DNA of 64,000 nt from Achatina immaculata (lineage: Eukaryota > Mollusca > Gastropoda > Stylommatophora > Achatinidae). Where the stretch lies: assembly GCA_009760885.1 (NCBI GenBank), contig CM019696.1:43680358-43744357 (forward strand), given 5' to 3'. Every line of letters starts with the position of its first letter. Positions within the stretch are counted from its first letter, which is position 1. Positions 1 through 10,690 of this stretch are shown in pieces. The notes beneath the pieces were generated by a model, which saw nothing but the letters and a program-made list of their open reading frames with translations, searched no databases and was not told the origin of the DNA. The position numbers and the translations under genes were made by a program.

Positions 1-1370
1 CTCATCTCTCATGCTTAACTTTCCAGATTTAAGATCTCATCTCTCATGCTTAACTTTCAAGGTTAAAGATCTCATCTCTCGTGCTTAACTTTGCAGGTTT
101 AAGATCTCATCTCTCATGCTTAACTTTCCAGATTTAAGATCTCATCTCTCGTGCTTAACTTTGCAGGTTTAAGATCTCATCTCTCATGCTTAACTTTTCA
201 GGTTTAAGATCTCATCTCTCGTGCTTAACATTGCAGGTTTAAGATCTCATCTCTCATGCTTAACTTTGCAGGTTTAAGATCTGATCTCTCATGCTTAACT
301 TTCAAGGTTTAAGATCTCATCTCTCGTGCTTAACTTTCAAGGTTTAAGATCTCATCTCTCATGCTTAACTTTCAAGGTTTAAGATCTCATTACTCGTGCT
401 TAACTTTCAAGGTTTAAGATCTCATCTCTCGTGCTTAACTTTCAAGGTTTAAGATCTCATCTCTCGTGCTTAACTTTCAAGGTTTAAGATCTCATCTCTC
501 ATGCTTAACTTTCAAGGTTTAAGATCTCATCTCTCGTGCTTAACTATCAAGGTTTAAGATCTCATCTCTCGTGCTTAACTATCAAGGTTTAAGATCTCAT
601 CTCTCGTGCTTAACTATCAAGGTTTAAGATCTCATCTCTCGTGCTTAACTTTGCAGGTTTAAGATCTCATCTCTCATGCTTAACTTTTCAGGTTTAAGAT
701 CTCATCTCTCATGCTTAACTTTCAAGGTTTAAGATCTCATCTCTCATGCTTAACTTTCAAGGTTTAAGATCTCATCTCTCATGCTTAACTTTCAAGGTTT
801 AAGATCTCATCTCTCATGCTTAACTTTCAAGGTTTAAGATCTCATTACTCGTGCTTAACTTTCAAGGTTTAAGATCTCATCTCTCGTGCTTAACTTTCAA
901 GGTTTAAGATCTCATCTCTCGTGCTTAACTTTCAAGGTTTAAGATCTCATCTCTCATGCTTAACTTTCAAGGTTTAAGATCTCATCTCTCGTGCTTAACT
1001 ATCAAGGTTTAAGATCTCATCTCTCGTGCTTAACTATCAAGGTTTAAGATCTCATCTCTCGTGCTTAACTATCAAGGTTTAAGATCTCATCTCTCGTGCT
1101 TAACTTTGCAGGTTTAAGATCTCATCTCTCATGCTTAACTTTTCAGGTTTAAGATCTCATCTCTCATGCTTAACTTTCAAGGTTTAAGATCTCATCTCTC
1201 ATGCTTAACTTTCAAGGTTTAAGATCTCATCTCTCATGCTTAACTTTCAAGGTTTAAGATCTCATCTCTCATGCTTAACTTTCAAGGTTTAAGATCTCAT
1301 CTCTCATGCTTAACTTTCAAGGTTTAAGATCTCATCTCTCATGCTTAACTTTCAAGGTTTAAGATCTCTT
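1..1370. repeat. 35-bp minisatellite array with 13-unit higher-order repeat
   Basis: About 39 head-to-tail copies of a 35-bp unit containing CTCATCTCTC and GCTTAACTTT. Variant units (ATGC or GTGC; TTCAAGG, ATCAAGG, TTGCAGG or TTTCAGG) recur in the same order. The rare CTCATTACTC variant lies at 386 and 841, exactly 455 bp or 13 units apart, and the units after it match in order, so the array grew by block duplication. It is cut by the window start. No coding potential. Confidence 0.97.
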
Positions 1371-1379
1371 TTCCCATGT

Positions 1380-1815
1380 ACGAATTTCTAGTTTTCAGAT
1401 CTCATCTCATGCTTGAATTTTTAGGTTCAAGATAACATCTCTCATGCTTGAATTTTTAGGTTCAAGATAACATCTCTCATGCTTGTATTTTTAGGTTCAA
1501 GATAACATCTCTCATGCTTGAATTTTTAGGTTCAAGATCCCATCTCTCATTCTTGAATTTGTATTTTTCATATCCCATCTCTCATGCTTGAATTTTTAGA
1601 TTCAAGATCCCATCTCTCATGCTTCAGTTTCTATTTTTCAGATCCCATCTCTCATGCTTGAATTTTTAGATTCAAGATCCCATCTCTCATACTTGAGTTT
1701 CTATTTTTCATATCCCATCTCTCATGCTTGAATTTCTATTTTTCAGATCCCATCTCTCATACTTGAGTTTCTATTTTTCAGATCCCATCTCTCATGCTTG
1801 AATTTCTAGGTTCTC
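1380..1815. repeat. Diverged 35-bp array related to the preceding one
   Basis: About 12 looser copies of a roughly 35-bp unit sharing the CATCTCTCATGCTT core with the upstream array, but with GAATTTTTAGG or CAGTTTCTATTTTTC in the second half. It looks like an older, unhomogenised edge of the same array. Confidence 0.85.
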
Positions 1816-1997
1816 ACTCATCACCTTCATTGTTCCTAATTTAGAGGAACTCTCCATTTCCCACGATTTTTGCCAGTTGTTTTAAGTTCTTGTTTGCTGA
1901 AAGTAAAACTTCTCTTCCATGGCTGCCAAGGAGGAGTGGGGCTGTTAAACAAAAATAAAAGATATGTTGCATGGTTGACATGGTTGACATGGTTGCT
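1816..1997. other. Short unique spacer
   Basis: Non-repetitive spacer between two arrays, containing a short run of TGGTTGACA copies near 1975-1993. No gene, promoter or RNA is recognisable. Confidence 0.6.
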
Positions 1998-3000
1998 TCC
2001 ACTCTGTCACATATTCTCGATGTCATACATTACAAGAAACACCCCCTCTCTGTCACATAGTGTCGATGTCATACATTACAAAAACGTCATTCTCTGTCAC
2101 AAAAAGTCACGATGTCATAGACTACAAACACGCCATTCTCTGTCATATAAAACTGCGATGTCCTACATTACAAACACCTTTACTTTCAGTCATTAATTGC
2201 GTCGATGTCATCCATTACAAACATGCTCTACTTTCAGTAATCCAGGGTGTCTATGTTGTACATTAAAAACACGCTCTACTTTCAGTCATCCAAGATGTCA
2301 GTTACTTACATTACAAACACGCTCTACTTTCAGTCATCCAAGATGTCAGTTATTTACATTACAAACACGCTCTACTTTCAGTCATCCATTGCGTCGATGT
2401 CATACATTACAAACATTCTCTACGTTCAGTAAACCAGGGTGTCTATGTTGTACATTAAAAACACGCTCTACTTTCAGTAATCCAAAATGTCTATGTCTCA
2501 CATTACAAACACGCTCTACTTTCAGTAATCCAAATTGTCTATGTCTTAAATATACTCTACTCTCAGTCATCCAAGGTGTCAATGTCTTAAATATACTCTA
2601 CTCTCAGTCATCCAAGGTGTCAATGTCTTACATTATAATCACACTCTACTTTCAGTCATCCAAGGTGTCAATGTCTTAAATATACTCTACTCTCAATCAT
2701 CCAAGGTGTCAATGTCTTACATTATAAACACGCTCTACTCTCAGTCATCCAAGGTGTCAATGTCTTAAACACACTCTACTCTCAGTCATCCAAGGTGTCA
2801 ATGTCTTACAATATAAACACGCTCTACTCTCAGTCATCCAGGGTGTCAATGTCTTACAATATAAACACGCTCTACTCTCAGTCATCCAAGGTGTCAATGT
2901 CTTACAATATAAACACGCTCTACTCTCAGTCATCCAAGGTGTCAATGTCTTACAATATAAACACCCTCTACTCTCAGTCATCCAAGGTGTCAATGTCTTC
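1998..3000. repeat. 48-bp minisatellite array
   Basis: About 20 units built around CTCTACT(T/C)TCAGTCATCCA and ATGTCTTACA. In the homogeneous right part (2750-3000) the period is 48 bp (the ATGTCTTACA core recurs at 2801 and 2849). The left part is diverged and includes shorter units lacking an internal block. The 48-bp unit keeps frames open on both strands, which explains the repetitive short ORFs; these are not genes. Confidence 0.93.
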
Positions 3001-3254
3001 CGTCAAAACTTCAAAGTTTCTTGTATCCATCCTCGGAGATGATGAAACGCCGCCCATCCCAAGTTTGTGAATTGTAATCTGGAACTTTGCAAGTTGTGTT
3101 ATGTTTAATCTCAAGCACGGTTATAGTCCGTATTGACACAGTAACAGTTTCGTACATATTAATTGGCACACGATGATGATAAAAATGAAGTATCAGGAAA
3201 TTACCCAGACTTGAAGCTGTACATGGACTCCACGCCCACCATGTTGTACAAGAG

Positions 3255-3700
3255 TACATCTCAACATATGTTACTTTTAGTTTGCAGTCACATCTCAACA
3301 TCTGTTACTTTTAGTTTACAGTCACATCTCAACATATGTTACTTTTAGTTTGCAGTCACATCTCAATATCTGTTACTTTTAGTTTACAGTCACATCTCAA
3401 CATATGTTACTTTTAGTTTACAGTCACATCTCAACATATGTTACTTTTAGTTTACAGTCACATCTCAACATATGTTACTTTTAGTTTACAGTCACATCTC
3501 AACATATGTTACTTTTAGTTTACAGTCACATCTCAACATATGTTACTTTTAGTTTACAGTCACATCTCAACATATGTTACTTTTAGTTTACAGTCACATC
3601 TCAACATATGTTACTTTTAGTTTACAGTCACATCTCAACATATGTTACTTTTAGTTTACAGTCACATCTCAACATCTGTTACTTTTAGTTTACAGTCACA
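3255..3700. repeat. 34-bp minisatellite array
   Basis: About 13 nearly uniform 34-bp units with core CATCTCAACATATGTTACTT followed by TTAGTTTACAGT. Successive CACATCT cores lie 34 bp apart (3323, 3357). Occasional ATCTG for ATATG is the main variation. Confidence 0.95.
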
Positions 3701-5850
3701 TTTTTCACACTTTAACTTCGGCATATGCGACACCTTTCACGCTGGAACCTCGGAGTACACGACATTTTTTACATTTGATGCTGGAGTACACGACACTTTT
3801 CACACTTGAACATCGGAGTACATGACATTTTTCACACTTGAATCTCGGCGTACACGACATCTTTCACACTTGAACCTCGGAATACACGACATCTTTCGCA
3901 GTGGAACCTCGGAGTACGCCACACCTTTGATACTGAAACCTCGGAGTACACGACACTTTTTACATTTGATGCTCCGAGTACACGACACTTTTTACATTTG
4001 ATGCTCGAAGTACACGACACTTTTCACACTTGAACTTCGGAGTACACGACACTTTTCACACTTGAACTTCGGAGTACATGACACTTTTCACACTTGAACC
4101 TCGGAGTACACGACATCTTTCACACTTGAACCTCGGAGTACACGACATTTTTCATACTTGAACCTCGGAGTACACGACACTTTTCACACTTGAACTTCGG
4201 AGTACATGACACTTTTCACACTTGAACTTCGGAGTACACGACATCTTTCACACTTGAACCTCGGAGTACACGACATTTTTCACACTTGAACCTCGGAGTA
4301 CACGACATTTTTCACACTTGAACCTCGGAGTACACCAAACTTTTCACACTTGAACTTCGGAATACACCAAACTTTTCACACTTGAACTTCGGAATACACC
4401 AAACTTTTCACACTTGAACTTCGGAATACACCAAACTTTTCACACTTGAACTTCGGAATACACCAAACTTTTCACACTTAACATCGGAGTACACCAAACT
4501 TTTCACACTTGAACTTCGGAATACACCAAACTTTTCACACTTGAACTTCGGAATACACCAAACTTTTCACACTTGAACTTCGGAATACACCAAACTTTTC
4601 ACACTTGAACTTCGGAATACACCAAACTTTTCACACTTGAACTTCGGAATACACCAAACTTTTCACACTTGAACTTCGGAATACACCAAACTTTTCACAC
4701 TTGAACTTCGGAATACACCAAACTTTTCACACTTGAACTTCGGAATACACCAAACTTTTCACACTTGAACTTCGGAATACACCAAACTTTTCACACTTGA
4801 ACATCGGAATACACCAAACTTTTCACACTTGAACTTCGGAATACACCAAACTTTTCACACTTGAACTTCGGAATACACCAAACTTTTCACACTTGAACTT
4901 CGGAATACACCAAACTTTTCACACTTGAACTTCGGAATACACCAAACTTTTCACACTTGAACTTCGGAATACACCAAACTTTTCACATTTGAACTTCGGA
5001 ATACACCAAACTTTTCACACTTGAACTTCGGAATACACCAAACTTTTCACACTTGAACATCGGAATACACCAAACTTTTCACACTTGAACTTCGGAATAC
5101 ACCAAACTTTTCACACTTGAACTTCGGAATACACCAAACTTTTCACACTTGAACTTCGGAATACACCAAACTTTTCACACTTGAACTTCGGAATACACCA
5201 AACTTTTCACACTTGAACTTCGGAATACACCAAACTTTTCACACTTGAACTTCGGAATACACCAAACTTTTCACACTTGAACTTCGGAATACACCAAACT
5301 TTTCACACTTGAACATCGGAATACACCAAACTTTTCACACTTGAACTTCGGAATACACCAAACTTTTCACACTTGAACTTCGGAATACACCAAACTTTTC
5401 ACACTTGAACTTCGGAATACACCAAACTTTTCACACTTGAACTTCGGAATACACCAAACTTTTCACACTTAACATCGGAGTACACCAAACTTTTCACACT
5501 TGAACTTCGGAATACACCAAACTTTTCACACTTGAACTTCGGAATACACCAAACTTTTCACACTTGAACTTCGGAATACACCAAACTTTTCACACTTGAA
5601 CTTCTGAGTACACCAAACTTTTCACACTTGAACATCGGAATACACGACATTTTTCACACTTGAACATCGGAATACACGACATTTTTCACACTTGAACATA
5701 GGAATACACGACATTTTTCACACTTGAACATCGGAATACACGACATTTTTCACACTTGAACATCGGAATACACGACATTTTTCACACTTGAACTTCTGAG
5801 TACACCAAACTTTTCACACTTGAATCTCGGCGTACATGACACTTTTTCAA
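3700..5850. repeat. 32-bp minisatellite array with 8-unit spacing
   Basis: About 65 units of 32 bp with core TTTTCACACTTGAACTTCGG and then AATACACCAA. The first 600 bp (GAGTACACGACA subtype) and last 220 bp (AATACACGACA subtype) are diverged, and the centre is homogeneous. The ACATCGG variant falls at 4801, 5057 and 5313, each 256 bp (8 units) apart, indicating block expansion. Confidence 0.96.
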
Positions 5851-6084
5851 TATTGATTTTCGTTTTCTTGCACTTCTTGAAACAAACTACTGAAAGAATG
5901 TTAACAGGCTGCTATTCTACTCTACGTAATACGATGAAAGAGGGTTCTGATGTCATTTTTTGTAATGAGATTATATTACATAAATCATATTAAACATTTG
6001 CTGATTACAAAATGAGTTTTATTTGTGTCTGTTATCCCATGGAAGATACATGAGATGTTGAGAAGAAATTGTGTGTTTGGATGT
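5851..6084. other. Unique AT-rich spacer
   Basis: A 230-bp non-repetitive AT-rich stretch between the 32-bp and 35/37-bp arrays. No gene or RNA feature is visible. Confidence 0.6.
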
Positions 6085-6865
6085 GTCTTGTTCAGTTTAG
6101 TTTGCACACATATATGTGACAGTGTTGTTTAGTTTAGTTTACACACACATCTGTGACAGTTTTGTTTAGTTTAGTTTACACACACATCTGTAACAGTCTT
6201 GTTTAGTTTAGTTTGCACACATATGTGACAGTCTTGTTTAGTTTAGTTTATACACACATCTGTGACAGTCTTAGTTTACACACATCTGGGACAGTCTTGT
6301 TTAGTTTATTTTACACACACATCTGTGACAGTCATGTTTAATTTAGTTTGCACACAAATCTGTGAGTCTTGTTTAGTTTAGTTTACACACACACATATGT
6401 GAGTCTTGTTTAGTTTAGTTTACACAGATCTGTGACATTCTTTTTTAGTTTAGTTTACACACATGTGTGACAGTCTTGTTTAGTTTAGTTTATACACACA
6501 TCTGTGACAGTCTTGTTTAGTTTAGTTTATACACACATCTGTGACAGTCTTGTTTAGTTTAGTTTGCACACATCTGTGACAGTCTTGATTAGTTTAGTTT
6601 ACACACATCTGTGACAGTCTTGTTTAGTTTAGTTTACACACATCTGTGACAGTCTTGTTTAGTTTAGTTTACACACATCTGTGACAGTCTTGATTAGTTT
6701 AGTTTACACACATCTGTGACAGTCTTGTTTAGTTTAGTTTACGCACACATCTGTGACAGTCTTGTTTAGTTTAGTTTGCACACATCTGTGACAGTCTTGA
6801 TTAGTTTAGTTTACACACATCTGTGACAGTCTTGTTTACTTTGCACATACATCTGTGACAGTCGT
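6085..6865. repeat. 35-37-bp minisatellite array
   Basis: About 21 copies of a unit with TTGTTTAGTTTAGTTT followed by ACACACATCTGTGACAGTC. Length varies with the number of CA steps (CACACA or CACACACA). Moderately diverged. Confidence 0.93.
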
Positions 6866-6879
6866 TTTTATTTTATACA

Positions 6880-8030
6880 TGAATACCATTTCCTATAGAT
6901 GTCATATATATGAACACCATGTTCTATAGATGAACACCATTTCCTTTAGATGAACACCATTTTCTATAGATGAACACTATGTCCTGTAGATCAACACTAT
7001 GTTGATGAACACCATTTCTTATAGATTAACACTATATCTTATACATGAAAGCCATTTCTTATAGATGAATACTATGTCCTATAGATGAACACAATGTCCA
7101 ATAGATGAACATGTCCTCATGATGAACAAAATGTCCTATAGATGAAAACCGTGTCCGATAGATGAGCACCATGTCTTATAAATGAACACCACTTACTTAG
7201 ATGAACACCATTTCCTAAAGATGAACATCATTTCTTTAGATGGATACCATTTCCTATAGAAGAACATCATGTCCTATAGATTACACCATGTCTATAGATG
7301 AACACCATTTCTTTTAGATGAATACCATTTCCTGTAGATTAACACCGTTTCCTATAGATGAGCACCATTTCGTATAGATGAACACCATGGTGATAGATGA
7401 ACCCCATTTCCTAAAGATGAACGCCATGTCGTATAGAAGAACACCATATGCTATAGATTACATCATGTCCTGTAGATGAACACCATTTATTTTAGATGAA
7501 CACTATTTCCTAAAGATGAACACCATTTCCTTTAGATGAAACAATGTTTCCTATACACGAGCACCATTTCCTATAGATGAACACTATGTCGTATAGACGA
7601 ACACTATGTCTTATAGATGAACACTATGTCGTATAGACGAACACTATGTCTTATAGATGAACACTATGTCGTATAGACGAACACTATGTCTTATAGATGA
7701 ACACTATGTCTTATAGATGAACACTATGTCTTATAGATGAACACTATGTCTTATAGATGAACACTATGTCTTATAGATGAACACTATGTCTTATAGATGA
7801 ACACCATTTGCTATAGATGATCACCATTTCCTATAGATGAACACCACGTCCTATAGATGAACACCATTTGCTATAGATGAACATCATTTCCTATAGATGG
7901 ACACCATGTTGTATAGATGAACACCATTTCCTATAGATGGACACTATGTCCTTTAGAATAACACCATTTCCTATAGATGAAAATCATTTCGTATAGAAGA
8001 ATATCATGTTGTATGCGTGAGCACCTTCAA
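6880..8030. repeat. 20-bp minisatellite array
   Basis: About 55 units of 19-20 bp around TATAGATGAACACCATTTCC. The outer parts are diverged. Between 7575 and 7800 the array is homogeneous, and two subtypes (GTCGTATAGAC and GTCTTATAGAT) alternate as a 40-bp dimer from 7585 to 7690. No coding content. Confidence 0.94.
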
Positions 8031-8162
8031 ATTTTCATGTGTACAGAGTGATTTCCATTGTGACCTTGATTCTGGAAATTATACCTGATCAATAACATCG
8101 TCTCGTTGTGTCTAGAAATGAACAATTCTGAAAAAATGACTGATCTATATGTACAAGTATAA

Positions 8163-8207
8163 TGTGACATGACTGTGACATGACTGTGACATGACTGTGA
8201 CATGACT
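8163..8207. repeat. 11-bp microsatellite
   Basis: Four perfect copies of TGACATGACTG in unique sequence. Confidence 0.95.
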
Positions 8208-8329
8208 AGGTTAACCAGAAATGTGGATACTCATTCAGTCCAAGCTATTTTTGTCAGTAAATTAGATATGCAACCCGGCGTTGCTCGGGTGAATCGCTTT
8301 CTCCGCCAACACTGAGAGAAACTGAGTTT

Positions 8330-8880
8330 TTTTATAGCTAGCAACCTCATAAACACCATAGCTGGCTGCGTGGTAGACATGGTCGTTTATGGTTGAATGC
8401 GTGATAAACAATATTGTTTATACCTAGCTGCGTGATAAACAGGGCTGTTTATAGTTGATTTTGGTGATAAACAAGGTTATTTATAGCAGGGTATGATAAA
8501 CAGGGTTGTTTATAGTTTGCTGAGTGACAAACAGGGCTATTTATAGCTGGCTGCGTGATAAGCAGGGCTGTTTATAGTTGGCGGAGTGATAAACAGGGTT
8601 ATTTATAGCTGAGTATGTATGATAAACAGGGCTGTCTATAGCTGAATATGTATGATAAACAGGGCTGTCTATAGCTGAATATGTATGATAAAAAAGTTTG
8701 TCTATAGCTGAATATGTATGATAAACAAGGTTGTCTATAGCTGAATATGTATGATAAAAAGGTTTGTCTATACCTGAATATGTATGATAAACAGGGTTGT
8801 CTATAGCTGAATATGTATGATAAAAAGGTTTGTCTATACCTGAATATGTATGATAAACAGGGCTGTCTATAGCTGACTGC
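8330..8880. repeat. 33-bp minisatellite array
   Basis: Homogeneous 33-bp units with ATAGCTGAATATGTATGATA from about 8605 to 8870 (cores at 8641 and 8674). To the left are diverged units of about 30 bp with GCTGCGTGATAAACAGG. Homogeneity therefore rises from left to right. Confidence 0.93.
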
Positions 8881-9317
8881 TTGGGAAAGAAGGCTGTTGT
8901 ATATCGATACTACAAACATTTAGTGAGTTATCTTGACACGTTCAGATAGTACAAATGTCAAGGTAACTTGAAACTGTAGAATAATGACTGAAAATGCAAA
9001 TCTATTTACACACATCCTCAGAATAATAGTCTTTTCTGTTTCTTACTTTCCTTGAAACGTGTTGGCTTTCTACTGTAGGGGAAGAGACTCTTCACAGAGT
9101 ACACAGCCGTGTCAGCTCGAGAGGATTGGTTATGACGAGCAGCATGACAAGCTTGTGGTCTAGAGGGCAAGCTCTGAAGTGGAAATCCTTGTGACTGTGC
9201 AGAATCCTCTCTAGATTATGGAGTGCATCAGCTGCACCAGTTTGTCTGTATCAAATTATATGCACTATCTCTGTTTAGGCTACCAGCCTCTCTGTATTAA
9301 ACGAAATCCACTAACTC
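8881..9317. other. Unique spacer
   Basis: About 430 bp without internal repeats. No conserved protein, RNA gene or transposon end is recognisable on either strand. Confidence 0.55.
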
Positions 9318-9565
9318 TACCAGTGTGTCTGTATCAAACGAAATCCACTAACTCTAAAGTACCAGTGTGTCTGTATCAAACGAAATCCACTAACTCTAAA
9401 GTACCAGTGTGTCTGTATCAAACGAAATCCACTAACTCTAAAGTACCAGTGTGTCTGTATCAAACGAAATCCACTAACTCTAAAGTACCAGTGTGTCTGT
9501 ATCAAACGAAATCCACTAACTCTAAAGTACCAGTGTGTCTGTATCAAATAAAATACACTATCTCT
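9318..9565. repeat. 42-bp minisatellite array
   Basis: About six copies of a 42-bp unit (ACCAGTGTGTCTGTATCAAA, then CGAAATCCACTAACTCTAAAG). The five central copies look identical. Because 42 is a multiple of three, both strands stay open, giving 14-residue peptide repeats that I regard as artefacts. Confidence 0.95.
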
Positions 9566-9569
9566 ATTT

Positions 9570-10001
9570 AAACTACCCAGACGTTGCATATTGATTTGGT
9601 GTACACAGCGGCAGTAACTTTTAGTAGCTAGGATCATTTCTTCGTAAATCCAAAATGCAAATGGACATGTGGGAAAACTTTGAAGGGATCACTGGGGACT
9701 CATCTAAGATAGACACACACACGCACACTCACGTAGACACATGTGCTGGTGTCCAGTCCAGACTTAGCTACTGGTTACCTCATCTGCCACGCCAAGAGGG
9801 AGGTTCTGAGAATATTTGTTGTTTGGCAGCAAGAGCTCTAGAAAACAGTCATCTCTGGCGTTGTTGTGCCAGAGACAACCGGCACATCCCTGCAAGTATG
9901 AGAAGATCTGGGGAGGTGTCAGCATTTATTTATCAAATTACTCTTATCAGGAAGAAAACAACTCTTGCCATGGCAGGCCGATTTCCCGTGAGACCTTGCA
10001 C
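9570..10001. other. Unique spacer with short CA run
   Basis: About 430 bp of non-repetitive sequence with (CA)n near 9713-9730. An open frame of about 120 codons crosses it on the plus strand but matches no family I know and runs into the next array, so I do not call it a gene. Confidence 0.5.
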
Positions 10002-10235
10002 CATGCAAGGCTATCTGATGTGACATGGCACATTCATGCAAGGCTATCTGATGTGACATGGCACATTCATGCAAGGCTATCTGATGTGACATGGCACATT
10101 CATGCAAGGCTATCTGATGTGACATGGCACATTCATGCAAGGCTATCTGATGTGACATGGCACATTCATGCAAGGCTATCTGATGTGACATGGCACATTC
10201 ATGCAAGGCTATCTGATGTGACATGGCACATTCAT
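10002..10235. repeat. 33-bp minisatellite array
   Basis: Seven near-perfect copies of a 33-bp unit beginning CATGCAAGGCTATCTGATGT and ending GACATGGCACATT (starts at 10002, 10035 and so on). The high identity suggests recent expansion. Confidence 0.96.
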
Positions 10236-10690
10236 CTCCAAGCTTGAGTCTGTCAGGAAACTTAACGCTATGACATCCTTCAGAGATCGTGTATGACGGA
10301 GGAGGCCCCACTCACTCGTTCAAATTTAGTGGCACCTGGAACGTACACGGCGCAGTGCGAGCGCACTTATGAAGGCTTGAAGCAATGCTCAAGGACGCAA
10401 GAGTCAAGAAGGTACATGTGACATTGCTACGAACTTTAGCCATTAAAAAGCCTGGATACGCTTTTCCAAAGAGGTTGTTGCATTTTCTGTATTCTATGAA
10501 AGCTTGGCGGGCGCAGATGTCAATGAAACAAACCTTTACAATGGACGTTTTTATTACAGTGAGAAGAAGAGAGACAGACAGAGACAGGGAGAGAAACAGA
10601 GGAAGTGAAACAGACAGACAGAGAAAAAGATATTCTATCTCTGTCAGTCTAGATTAAATATATCATACCATAAAAAATTGTTTTAATGGT
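10236..10690. other. Unique spacer with GA-rich tract
   Basis: Non-repetitive apart from a purine-rich GAGACAGACAGAGA-type tract at about 10560-10630. No recognisable gene. Confidence 0.55.

Noticed and set aside
1..5850. CRISPR-like arrays with 32-36-bp periodicity
   Set aside because: The units are directly adjacent with no variable spacers, and no cas genes are present; these are eukaryotic minisatellites.
9655..10247. ORFs of 122 and 143 codons as a small gene
   Set aside because: They have no recognisable domain, overlap in different frames and run into the 33-bp array.
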